Source: Myxococcales bacterium (lineage in GTDB: Bacteria > Myxococcota_A > Polyangia > Polyangiales > Ga0077539). From it: a DNA stretch of 64,000 nt. Of this stretch, positions 10,901-18,349 are shown piece after piece. The notes beneath the pieces are model-generated. The model ran no database searches. It saw only the letters and a list, made by a program, of their open reading frames with translations, and had not been told where the DNA came from. The position numbers were made by a program, and so were the translations under genes. The DNA lies in assembly GCA_016793325.1 (NCBI GenBank), contig JAEUKI010000069.1, positions 79,554 through 143,553 on the forward strand. Direction: 5' to 3'. How positions within the stretch are numbered: the first letter of the stretch is position 1; each line of letters opens with the position of its first letter.

Positions 10901-11595
10901 TCGGTCACGCCCGCGGCGGTCACGCGGTGCGCTTCGTCGGTGGGATCGCCTCCAACGAGCAAGCCGAGGCCGACCATCGCGAGCGAGTACAAGTCGCTCG
11001 CGGGTTCAGCGGCCCCGCCCGCGACGACCTCGGGCGCGATGCAGACGCGGGCCCAGTTGCTCGTGAGCTCGTTGCACGCCGTTCCGCTGAGCTCGATGAG
11101 CGGAAGCCCCGCGGGCGTCATCGTGATCGTCTCGGGCGAGAGGCGACCGTGCGCGAGCCCGAGCCGATGCGCCGCGCCCAACGCGAACGAGAGCGACTCC
11201 AAGATGTCCGCGACGCGAACGACGTCGATCGTCAACCGCGGCTGCGCGTCGAGCCACGCTTGGAGCGTGTCCTCTTCGGGAGGATCGAGCACGATCAGCG
11301 GGTCGGCCCCGTCGAGGTCCGCCGTGCGAAGGCAACGCAGCGACGAGATCTTCGGGTCGAGCATCGCCATGAGCGCGCAGCGCTGCTCGAGCGCGCTCCA
11401 CCGGTCGGCATCGGCGCGAACGGCCGAGACGAACCGGAGCTCGACGAGGGCGCCATCGGGGTCGAGCGCCAACACCGCGGATCCGTCGGGCCCTTGCGAG
11501 ACGACGGTGAGCGGCTCGAAGCCTGCGCGGTGTCGCGGACGCTCGTGCGCGATGGTCTTCGAAATCGGCGCCGACAAATCCTCGGACGCGGCCAT
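7987..11595 (-). CDS. Multidomain Ser/Thr protein kinase: pseudokinase-kinase-SRPBCC-pseudocyclase
   Basis: A 1202-aa protein with an AAGGAG ribosome site eight bases before its ATG. Residues about 20-265 form a kinase-like fold in which HRDLKPEN is replaced by HGRLSPETI (near 149) and DFG is absent, so this copy is a pseudokinase. Residues about 290-570 are a complete Hanks kinase: LGEGGMGEV, AIKVM, HRDLKPDN near 417, CDFGIARD, GTPQYMAPEQ. About 590-750 is an SRPBCC-like domain (FEFDLDASVEELW). About 760-1000 resembles DUF5939, with CPSC and CVAC near 837-862. The C-terminus (about 1035-1180) is a class III nucleotidyl cyclase fold lacking both metal aspartates: the FTDIVGST position reads LTTSIDRS and KTLGDG reads KTVGAR, although DYFG is kept. 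Cyclase activity is therefore unlikely. It ends 19 bp from the helicase gene, tail to tail. Confidence 0.92.
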   Translation of the reverse strand: MAASEDLSAPISKTIAHERPRHRAGFEPLTVVSQGPDGSAVLALDPDGALVELRFVSAVRADADRWSALEQRCALMAMLDPKISSLRCLRTADLDGADPLIVLDPPEEDTLQAWLDAQPRLTIDVVRVADILESLSFALGAAHRLGLAHGRLSPETITMTPAGLPLIELSGTACNELTSNWARVCIAPEVVAGGAAEPASDLYSLAMVGLGLLVGGDPTDEAHRVTAAGVTEGLRGILASALVRNPDERPSAAEWTLAIREWKQTKSTGSAITTGIEANPSEPPKLAQGVQLGRYYLMKLLGEGGMGEVWEGMDLGTSASVAIKVMRPEVARDPVFLRRFRKEARTLATVRNPYIANLVELNEDADRHYLVMEFIAGRSLGAVLSEQKTIDEREALAIIADACRALVEPHRVGIVHRDLKPDNLLFLRADEPLRDGDPTRQRIKVCDFGIARDSEQPDLNRAHATKEGTIIGTPQYMAPEQCRGQIELVPATDVYALGCTLFELVTGKVPFDADVPMDVVLLHLTSPVPKVRDVAPSVSEHTAAIIERALAKEPADRYADARAMLDAIETALRGTSDIVELHPKLPQSKPGWTRRFVFEFDLDASVEELWPYVANTDKMNRAAGLAPVKYDVRGVTPGVSERVGSNSALGIPLRWREHPYEWIERKRHAVFREFQSGPVLWYSAEVELQSLAPTKTRVRHTITLHPRNWLGYFAAPIEVGFKYRRALSKAYRRLDALLGRARVAALPAGTDPLQPDVNLSRAASERLDKAARAAIGRGADAAVVEALCQYLRTASDNDVARVRPYAVADELGLSRDLVAEACLVLCREGALVMLWDVLCPSCKISTSVAESLDAVRSHASCVACNIDFSLDFSSSIELVFRPHTSVRAVETRTFCAGGPGHFPHVVAQLRLAPGERFDLELALPAGRYKVRSAQLSRSIDLHAKKGGALRRADVRLGDLDGEENKKRGDLAIVVAEGAQVLSLTNTLERELLLRVERATESSSALTAAKASATRSFREMFPGQVLAAGALVSVASMTLLTTSIDRSGALFDELGDNAAYAAVLEHLRVIEEVTAAHHGALLKTVGARTVSAFEDAQSAVEAALSLARELAKKPSLAKLALRIAVHRGPMMAATIGDKLDYFGRNAELAFSLVDELSRPATLLTQAVADDPGVRTMLLARSVRRTPRKLRSLGLDAWGVELDL

Positions 11596-11776
11596 GATGG
11601 TGACTCCTTGAAAGCGCGCGGCCGCGGCGCGAGAGCTCGCGTTGTGCGGACGGCAAGGACGATGAGGCGCGCAGCGCGCGCGAATGACAGCGTGTACGAT
11701 GCCGGAGGTCGGTTAGATTTTCGCCAGTATTTTTACTGGTGATTTAGCGACGGCATCGGTCGTTGTCGGATAGGGA

Positions 11777-13300
11777 TCAGCCCCGCTTCGACAGACGCTT
11801 CATGAGGTTTTTTCGCTCGGTCGCGCTCAACTCGCCGGACAAAACTATCGCGACGACGAAAACGAAACCAGCGACTGCGCTCGCCCCGAGGGCCGTGACC
11901 TTCGACGACGTGGGCACCATCGCCGCGACGACGGCCGCGATGCTCCCTGCGATCGTCGAGCGAGCCGCGGTGCTCCACGGAACGACCGAGCCGTAGAGCC
12001 GAAGGACATACGCGAACACGACGAGCATCCCGAGGACCGTTCCGCTCGTGGTGCCGATCGCCGCGGCCGAGAGCGCGCGTTCGCCGAAGCCCGCGACGCT
12101 GAGCGCGACGAGGTCGCCCGCGAACACCAGCGCGAGCATCAACGCCATGAGCAGCGTCGCCGCGGCGACGCGCTTGGACGCGAGCACGACCGTGAGCCCG
12201 ATGACGGCGAGCGCAAACGCCCCCTGTCCGAGCGCGAGCCATCGCAGCGCACCAGCCCCCACCAAGAACTCGGGGCGATACACCACGCGCAGCACCGCGT
12301 CCGGGACGCCCGCGATCACCGAGAGCATCACGCCCAAGAGCACGAACGCGAAGCGAAGCGCCCCGCGGAGCATCGTGCGCGTCGTCTCGACGTCGCCCTC
12401 CGCCGCCGCCTTCGACACGACGGGAAACAGCACGAACGTGACGGCGATCAACAACTGGTACGGCAAGAACGCGAAGTTCTGCACGCTCTTGTACACGCCG
12501 ATGAGCTCCTTGACGGACTCGAGCGTCGCGCCCGGCGCGCGCGTGAGCACCGCTTGCATCACGAGCACGTCCGCTTGCAGCACGAAGTTGAGCGCGAGTT
12601 GGTACAAGAGCACCGGCGCGAAGAACCCAGCATATTCCTTGGCAAACGCCGCTCCGTGCGGCACGGCTGCGTCCGTCGATCGCTGCGGGTTTCGCAACGT
12701 CGGCGCCACGACAAAGAGCGCGAGCACGGTGATCGCGACGCTCGCCGCCGCAAAGCCGCTGATCGCGCCGCGCACGCCGAGGCCCACCCACGCGAGGCCC
12801 ACGATCAACCCCGTGCGCAGCGTGGCGAACACGATGTCGAGCGCGGCTTGCGCGACGAACCGCTGCGTCCCGTTGAGCGAGCCGACGAGCGCTGCATAGA
12901 CGCAGTACATCCCGGTGACGATCGAGGCGATTCGAAGCAACGGCGGCAGCCCAGGGTCCTTCAACAGCCCCTCGCCGATCGGCCCCGAGAGCGCCGCGAA
13001 CCCGAAGCTCGTCGCCGCGCCGAGCAGCGCGTGCAGCACCAATCCCCGACGAATCGCAGGCGCTCCGTAGGTCGTGACGCTCTTCGACATCGCTTGGATC
13101 GAGCCCGCCACGACGACGTTGTTCAGGATCGAGACCGCTGACAGAACGGCCCCGTAGACCCCGTAGTTCGCCTTTCCGAGCGCGCGCGTGAGCAGGACCG
13201 GCTGCGCGAAACCGGTCAGGAGAAACCACACCTTCGCGAAGGTGATCACGGCCACGCCGCGCCTCGCGCGCTCGGCCACGGACTGTTCGGTAGAGCTCAC
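11777..13300 (-). CDS. Oligosaccharide flippase (Wzx/MATE-like membrane protein)
   Basis: A 507-aa polytopic membrane protein with about twelve to fourteen hydrophobic helices. It begins with a short basic head and the segment GVAVITFAKVWFLLTGFAQPVLL followed by LGKANYGVYG, which is typical of Wzx/RfbX polysaccharide flippases; the C-terminal half matches the polysaccharide biosynthesis C-terminal fold. The likely role is translocation of a lipid-linked glycan across the inner membrane. I chose GTG 13300 because upstream codons give a charged sequence with no family resemblance. No glycosyltransferases lie beside it, so the glycan is unknown. It ends with the basic tail LMKRLSKRG. Confidence 0.85.
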   Translation of the reverse strand: MSSTEQSVAERARRGVAVITFAKVWFLLTGFAQPVLLTRALGKANYGVYGAVLSAVSILNNVVVAGSIQAMSKSVTTYGAPAIRRGLVLHALLGAATSFGFAALSGPIGEGLLKDPGLPPLLRIASIVTGMYCVYAALVGSLNGTQRFVAQAALDIVFATLRTGLIVGLAWVGLGVRGAISGFAAASVAITVLALFVVAPTLRNPQRSTDAAVPHGAAFAKEYAGFFAPVLLYQLALNFVLQADVLVMQAVLTRAPGATLESVKELIGVYKSVQNFAFLPYQLLIAVTFVLFPVVSKAAAEGDVETTRTMLRGALRFAFVLLGVMLSVIAGVPDAVLRVVYRPEFLVGAGALRWLALGQGAFALAVIGLTVVLASKRVAAATLLMALMLALVFAGDLVALSVAGFGERALSAAAIGTTSGTVLGMLVVFAYVLRLYGSVVPWSTAARSTIAGSIAAVVAAMVPTSSKVTALGASAVAGFVFVVAIVLSGELSATERKNLMKRLSKRG

Positions 13301-13435
13301 GTTGTGCGACCGCGGATACCTCAGAGGAGATTCGAGTGGAAGCCGCGCGCCGCGAGGCCACCTCGGGCGAACGGCGATTCGCGGCGATTTTCTCTTCGAC
13401 ATCGCGCCGAATCGGAGAACAATCTCTCCCGCTCG

Positions 13436-13855
13436 ATGGCAGCCCCCGAAGATCCTCGGATGACGCCACCCCAACTCCAGATTCGCGCGGATCTGGCGTA
13501 CCTCGACGACAGCGTGATCGCGCTGCGGCAGGTGCGGAGGGCCTTGTCCGGCGCGGGGATCTTCATCGAGTGCTACACCGAGGCCTCCGAGCTCCTCGAG
13601 CGCGACCGGCAGCCCGCGCTCTCGGCGGTCTTGCTCGACGTGGACCTCGGGGGAAACATCGACGGCCCCTCGGTCGCCGCGCACTTGCGCGACGCGCAAC
13701 CGACGATCGAAATCGCGTTCTTCACCGCGGTCGACGCGACGACGCGCTCCGAAGAGCTGCGCTCGGTGGGCCTCGTGTTCGACAAGAGCGGCGGGCTCGA
13801 CGACGCCGTTCGGTGGCTGCGCGAACGCACGAAACAGACGCCCGAGAGCCGTTGA
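13436..13855 (+). CDS. Stand-alone response-regulator receiver domain
   Basis: A 139-aa protein that is almost entirely a CheY-like receiver. The acidic pocket is LAYLDDS, the phospho-acceptor aspartate lies in LLDVDLGG, the conserved Thr in FFTAV and the conserved Lys in FDKSGG. There is no output domain, so it probably relays phosphate or binds a partner protein. The start could be ATG 13436 or ATG 13460 (MTPPQLQIR); the fold starts after the second, so both are possible. It is divergent from the flippase gene, with about 135 bp of shared upstream region. The cognate kinase is not identified. Confidence 0.8.
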   Translation: MAAPEDPRMTPPQLQIRADLAYLDDSVIALRQVRRALSGAGIFIECYTEASELLERDRQPALSAVLLDVDLGGNIDGPSVAAHLRDAQPTIEIAFFTAVDATTRSEELRSVGLVFDKSGGLDDAVRWLRERTKQTPESR

Positions 13856-13932
13856 GCGCTCGCGCATCGCGCGCGGTTCGAGCGGCTCTGATAGCCTCGA
13901 AGCGACGTTTCGTTCATCGGAGGTTGCCTACC

Positions 13933-15477
13933 GTGGCTTCGAATACTGGACACGCTTCGGCGTCGCGTTGGTTGTGTGGGCTCCGCGCGGGTCAAAGAGC
14001 GTCACCGTGGTTCGTCGCCGGTGCGCTCGTCGCGCTCGTGGCGAGCCCGCGCGCAGCCCTCGCGCAATCGATGGGCGACGCCGCTGGCGCAGACGCGAGC
14101 GCGGACGGCGGAGCGAGCCCCGTCGAGACCAACCCGTGCCGCGCAGGCGCGATCGACTGTGTGTCTGCGCCGATCGAGTTTCGTCGTCGCGAGGGACTGC
14201 CCGTCGAGCTCGATTGGGACACCAACTGGGTGCCCGCGGGCTCGCCGGTTCAAGTGCGATTTCGCGCGGCGTTCGTGGGTCACACCGAGGTTCGACTCGG
14301 CGGATCGCTCGGCGCGTCGTGGCACCGCGCGTTCGATGTCGAGGCGCCTCCGGGCGCGCCCGCGAGCGGCCTGATCGAGACCGACTACGGGATCGTTCTG
14401 AGCGCGCGCGTGCGCTTGCGGCTCGAGGTCACGGGGCGAACGATCGAATGGGAGGGAAACGTTCCCTATGTCCCGCGCGTTGATTTTCGCGCGACGGCGC
14501 GGTCGAACATCGACCCGTGGTCCTGGTCGCGCGCGAGCGTGCGCGGAATGACCATGCGCCAGCACCTCGCCGACGTCGACCTGACCGAGTCGCTGATCCC
14601 GATCCCTGGAATCTCCGGCGGACTCTCGTTCGACGCCTCCGCGAGCCTCGAGACGGGCTATCGCTCGACGCGCATCTCGTTTGCGCCTGCGCCCGACGCC
14701 ATCACCGAGAGCGTCCAGCGCATCGCCTTGCCCCTCGCAGGCGGCACGCTCGTCGAGCTTCACCCGCGCCTCGAAGGCGTGCTCGACCAGAACATCACGC
14801 TCACCGTGATTCCGTCGATCTTCGTCGAGCTCGCGGGCCGTCGATGGATGGTCCCGATCTTCTCCGTTCCCGTTCCGATCGACACGGGCGCGCGTCCGTG
14901 GCTCTTCGACGCGCAGCGGGTCGAGTTCGCGATGCCCGACCTCGCCCCGCTCCCCGCGGTCATCGATTTCGGTGACGTCATCGTTGGCGAGACCGCGACC
15001 CGCTCGATCAGCGCGGACAACCGCGGAGGACGACGGCTCATCGTGACGCGATCGACCGACATCGACACCGCTCCGTACGCCTGGGTCGCGCCTCGCGTCG
15101 AGATCGCGCCGCGAGGGCTACAGTCGATCGAGATGAGCTTCGCGCCCACCGCAGAGGGCGCGATCGAAACGCGTGTCCCGCTGCTCACCAGCGACCCCGA
15201 CGCGCCCACGGTGTACGTCACCGCGCGCGGTCGCGGCGTCGCGCGCCCGATCCTCGACGCGGGCGTCTCGGTCGACTCCGGCGTGGACGTCCCGAGCGAC
15301 GCTCGGCCCGTCGGCGCCGAGCCGCGCGGGGACGCTTCGGGCACAGGCGTCGCGATGAACGGCGGCTGCGGCTGCTCGACCCCTGCCCGCTCGCGATCGA
15401 CTCGTTGGCCCGTCGCAGCGACGCTGCTGGCAGCCGCGATGGTTGTTCGCCGGCGAAAGGCGTCGCTGCGTCAGTGA
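13933..15477 (+). CDS. Exported choice-of-anchor D protein with MYXO-CTERM-like tail
   Basis: A 514-aa exported protein. GTG 13933 is preceded by GGAGG at good spacing and gives a signal peptide ending near LVASPRAALAQ. An Asp/Ala/Gly-rich linker follows. The last third holds one Ig-like repeat of the choice-of-anchor D kind (VIDFGDVIVGETATRSISADNRG, split by a short gap from VEIAPRGLQSIEMSFAP). The C-terminus is a GCGCS cysteine motif, a hydrophobic stretch (VAATLLAAAMVV) and RRRK, the layout of myxobacterial MYXO-CTERM sorting signals that lead to surface anchoring. The central region is beta-rich and unrecognised. The final seven bases overlap tail to tail with the VKOR gene. Confidence 0.8.
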   Translation: MASNTGHASASRWLCGLRAGQRASPWFVAGALVALVASPRAALAQSMGDAAGADASADGGASPVETNPCRAGAIDCVSAPIEFRRREGLPVELDWDTNWVPAGSPVQVRFRAAFVGHTEVRLGGSLGASWHRAFDVEAPPGAPASGLIETDYGIVLSARVRLRLEVTGRTIEWEGNVPYVPRVDFRATARSNIDPWSWSRASVRGMTMRQHLADVDLTESLIPIPGISGGLSFDASASLETGYRSTRISFAPAPDAITESVQRIALPLAGGTLVELHPRLEGVLDQNITLTVIPSIFVELAGRRWMVPIFSVPVPIDTGARPWLFDAQRVEFAMPDLAPLPAVIDFGDVIVGETATRSISADNRGGRRLIVTRSTDIDTAPYAWVAPRVEIAPRGLQSIEMSFAPTAEGAIETRVPLLTSDPDAPTVYVTARGRGVARPILDAGVSVDSGVDVPSDARPVGAEPRGDASGTGVAMNGGCGCSTPARSRSTRWPVAATLLAAAMVVRRRKASLRQ

Positions 15478-16565
15478 GCGTCCGACGCGGGAGCTCCCGC
15501 GTCAGGATGCAGCGCGCGCTCGATGCTCGCGACGAGCGCGTCTTCGTCCACGAGGCCATCGAACCGCTCGTGGCCGATGAACATCGTCGGAAGTCCGCTC
15601 ACCGCGCACTCGCCAGCCGCGTTGCGATCGGACGCGATGTGGCTCGTCGTGCGCTCCGCCGCAACACACGCGCGATAGGCTGGCATGTCGACGCCGAGCT
15701 CGCGCGCGATCGCCTCGGTGCCCTCGGCCGTGAGCCGATCGACGTCGACGCGAAACAGCCGGTCCGCCATCGCTTCACCGCGCCCGAGGTCCTCGGCGCA
15801 CAACGCCGCGAGCGCCGCGGTCTGCGCGTGCGGGTGAATGCTCGTCAGCGGGAGCTGCTTTCGGACGAGCCGCACCCGTCCCTGATAGCGGGACAACACG
15901 CGCGTGAGCGACTCGTGCTGCCTGCGGCAAAAGGGGCACTCGAAGTCCGCGAACTCGACGATCGTGACCATGCCTTCGCGCTGCTCGCGCGCGACGGGAC
16001 CTGGCAAATCCGCGATGTAGTGCGCCTGCGGGCCCTGCTCGCGCCCACCCGGACCGTTGCCCGTCGTCGCAGCGGGCGGCGCAAGCGACATGGCGAACGC
16101 CGCAGAGAGCACCGCGCCGCCGCCGAAGATCCATCGCTGCGTGGTGGACGCGGGCTCCCACTTTCGCGAGCCGACGAGCAGCGAGAGACCGAGCAGCACT
16201 GCGCTCGTGTCGGTCACGACGCAGAGCTTGCACCACGAGCCACACATCCCTCGCTGCACAGCGAGGAAGGTCAGTCCTCCGAGCGCCGAGAGCGCGCCGA
16301 GCGCAGGCAAGAATTTCTTCGCCTTCTCTTCGTCGGCGAGCAGCGTGGCGCTCAGCGCGAGACCGAAGGACACGAGGCCGAACCACGGCAGCGAAAATCC
16401 GCGAACGCGCTGCTCCCAACACGCGCGCACCGCCGTGCAGCCGCCGCCAGCGCCGCAGATGAGCGGCTCCGGCGAGGCGTACTCGACGACGAGCGCCGCG
16501 GAGACCGCGAGGCCGATGAGCGCGAACACACGCGCTGCGAGGATTGCGATACGACGAGGATCCAC
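15471..16565 (-). CDS. VKOR-DsbA fusion (disulfide bond formation)
   Basis: A 364-aa inner-membrane protein. The N-terminal half is a vitamin K epoxide reductase-like four/five-helix bundle with the loop cysteines (CTAVRACW) and a CKLC redox pair following CGSW. After a short linker, a periplasmic thioredoxin fold of DsbA/DsbG type begins (VEFADFECPFCRRQHES, with the CPFC active site) and contains the cis-proline region SGLPTMFIG. VKOR re-oxidises the DsbA-like domain and passes electrons to quinone, so the fusion is a one-gene oxidative folding system. GTG 16565 is chosen because AAGGAAA lies upstream at suitable spacing. It lies downstream of the radical SAM cluster but is separated from it by 320 bp, so it is probably an independent unit. 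Confidence 0.9.
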   Translation of the reverse strand: MDPRRIAILAARVFALIGLAVSAALVVEYASPEPLICGAGGGCTAVRACWEQRVRGFSLPWFGLVSFGLALSATLLADEEKAKKFLPALGALSALGGLTFLAVQRGMCGSWCKLCVVTDTSAVLLGLSLLVGSRKWEPASTTQRWIFGGGAVLSAAFAMSLAPPAATTGNGPGGREQGPQAHYIADLPGPVAREQREGMVTIVEFADFECPFCRRQHESLTRVLSRYQGRVRLVRKQLPLTSIHPHAQTAALAALCAEDLGRGEAMADRLFRVDVDRLTAEGTEAIARELGVDMPAYRACVAAERTTSHIASDRNAAGECAVSGLPTMFIGHERFDGLVDEDALVASIERALHPDAGAPASDAH

Positions 16566-16885
16566 AGAGAGATTTCCTTCGGAGGCGCTCGCGTTGAACC
16601 GAACCGACTCGAGCTCGGTGCGAGGGCCTCGCTGTTGTACAACAACCCGCGACAGGCGAGTTCGTTCGACACGACGCGCTCGAACGCGCGCCAAAAACCG
16701 ACGCGGCTTGACGGCCGAGCGACGCGTGCAAGAGTTCACTCGCAACGCCGGTGCTCGAGCGAGCATCGGAGAAGAAGAGACAGCGAGCTCGACTTCGATC
16801 CACGGAGCGAGCGGCTATTTGCGGGCTACCATCGTCCCTCCCCCTCGTTGGTTCCTCCCCCTCCAACGGCCCGTACGATAGCCGC
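16566..16885. other. Intergenic region upstream of the VKOR-DsbA gene
   Basis: About 320 bp between the ligase stop and the VKOR start. Codon-like bias is weaker here and no convincing gene is seen on either strand. It probably holds the VKOR promoter. The only clear structure is the 12-bp palindrome at 16633-16644, about 70 bp upstream of the VKOR start codon. Confidence 0.5.
16633..16644. promoter_or_regulatory. 12-bp palindrome TGTTGTACAACA
   Basis: A perfect palindrome, AT-richer than its surroundings, upstream of the VKOR-DsbA gene. Size and placement suit a dimeric repressor operator, but no matching regulator is recognised in the window. Confidence 0.3.
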
Positions 16886-18346
16886 TCACTCGGTCGATCG
16901 AGTCGATGCGTTCTTCGCGATCGCGGTGATACGCCCCGCGAACTGCGTCGCCGCCGCGCGTCGATCCGGCTTGCCCGCTGCGGTCAACGGAAGCGCGTCG
17001 CACAAGACGTACCCCCGCGGCCGCTTGTGTGGTGCGAGCCTCGACTCGACCGCGGCTGCAAACGCGTCCGCGTCGAACGAGCGAGACCTGTCTGCGACGA
17101 TCGCGCACACGACGCGTTGACCCCATCGCTCGTCATCGACGCCGAACACCATGATGGCCTCGACGCCCGGCGCGTCCGAGAGCGCGCGTTCGACCTCGAG
17201 GGGGTAGACGTTTTCGCCGCCCGTCACGATCAAGTCGGTCCTTCGCGCCACGACGTGAAGGCGCCCGCGCTCGTCGAGAAACCCGAAGTCTCCCGTGTCG
17301 AACCAAGCGCCGGACTCGAGCTTGTCACCATGCAGATAGCCGGAAAAGAGCGTCGGTCCCGAGACGTGAATCGCGCCCACGTCGCCGGCGCGACAGCGTG
17401 AGCCGTCGTCCGCGCGGATCTCGACGCTCACGCCAGATAGCGGTTCGCCCGACGAGAGCTCGACCACGCTCGGGTCGCGATCGCGTTGGGTCGTCACTTG
17501 CGAGCACGCTTCGGTCAAGCCATACGTCGTGCGCACACGAATTCGAGCGCGCGCGCAGCGCTCGAGGAGCGACGTCGAGGCTGGAGCGCCGCCCAGCAAA
17601 ATCGCCCGCAATCGCGCGAGCGACCCTTCGTGCCCCGCGTCGAGCAGGCGGTGCAGCATCGTCGGGACGAAGCTCGCGATCGTGACGTCGTGCGCGTCGA
17701 TGGTCTCGGCCACCAGCGCCTCGTCGAAGCGCGAGAGCAGCACCGCGGACCGCGTCGCGAGGACGCAGCGCGTGAGCACGGACAGACCTCCGACGTGACA
17801 GAGGGGGAGGCACAAGAGCCAGCGATCGTCGTCGGTCCACGCGAGATTGCTCGCGCTCGCTGCGGCGCTCGCGAAAAATGCGCGGCGAGAGAGCACTGCG
17901 CCTTTTGGCGTTCCCGTCGTGCCAGAGGTGTAGAGGATCGCGAGGGGGGATTCGCGTTCGACGTCGCGGTCGGTGCGCATCGGGTCCGTCGCGCGCGCGG
18001 GCTCGAGGAGGCCGAGCGCGCGGACCTCTGGGTCGCGCAGCACGAGCGAGCACCTCGCGTCGGTCACGATCGCCTCGGCCTCTCGATCCGTCAGCCTCGG
18101 ATGCAGCGGAACAAACGGAATCCCCCGATCGATCAGCGCGAGCAACACGAGCGCAGTCGACTCGTGATTGACGGCCCGCACCGCGACGGGTCCTGCTCCC
18201 TCGCCGCGCATCCGCGCGAGCGATTCGCCGATCGCGGAGCACCGATCCGCGAGCGCCCGATACGAAATCGCGCCCTGTTCGGTGACGAGCGCGGTCCGCT
18301 CGGGCGCTGCGTTCGCTTTTGCCCCCAGCGAAAACGGGTCGAACAA
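16886..18346 (-). CDS. Adenylate-forming (acyl-CoA synthetase/MenE-like) ligase
   Basis: A 486-aa ANL-superfamily enzyme that activates a carboxylate as an acyl-AMP. The P-loop is LYTSGTTGTPKGAVLS, followed by TYGLTEACSQ, the hinge aspartate region WFDTGDFGFLD and RRTDLIVTGGENVYP, and the C-terminal catalytic lysine in LPLTAAGKPDR. The overall length and motif wording resemble o-succinylbenzoate-CoA ligase and related stand-alone ligases, but there are no menaquinone genes around, so the substrate is open. The start is TTG 18346, three bases after the upstream gene's stop, with AAGGA eight bases upstream; translation is likely coupled to the B12-type radical SAM gene. Confidence 0.87.
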   Translation of the reverse strand: MFDPFSLGAKANAAPERTALVTEQGAISYRALADRCSAIGESLARMRGEGAGPVAVRAVNHESTALVLLALIDRGIPFVPLHPRLTDREAEAIVTDARCSLVLRDPEVRALGLLEPARATDPMRTDRDVERESPLAILYTSGTTGTPKGAVLSRRAFFASAAASASNLAWTDDDRWLLCLPLCHVGGLSVLTRCVLATRSAVLLSRFDEALVAETIDAHDVTIASFVPTMLHRLLDAGHEGSLARLRAILLGGAPASTSLLERCARARIRVRTTYGLTEACSQVTTQRDRDPSVVELSSGEPLSGVSVEIRADDGSRCRAGDVGAIHVSGPTLFSGYLHGDKLESGAWFDTGDFGFLDERGRLHVVARRTDLIVTGGENVYPLEVERALSDAPGVEAIMVFGVDDERWGQRVVCAIVADRSRSFDADAFAAAVESRLAPHKRPRGYVLCDALPLTAAGKPDRRAAATQFAGRITAIAKNASTRSTE

Positions 18347-18349
18347 CGC

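Noticed and set aside
16886..18346. MenE in a menaquinone operon
   Set aside because: The ligase motifs are general for the ANL family and no other menaquinone gene is present.
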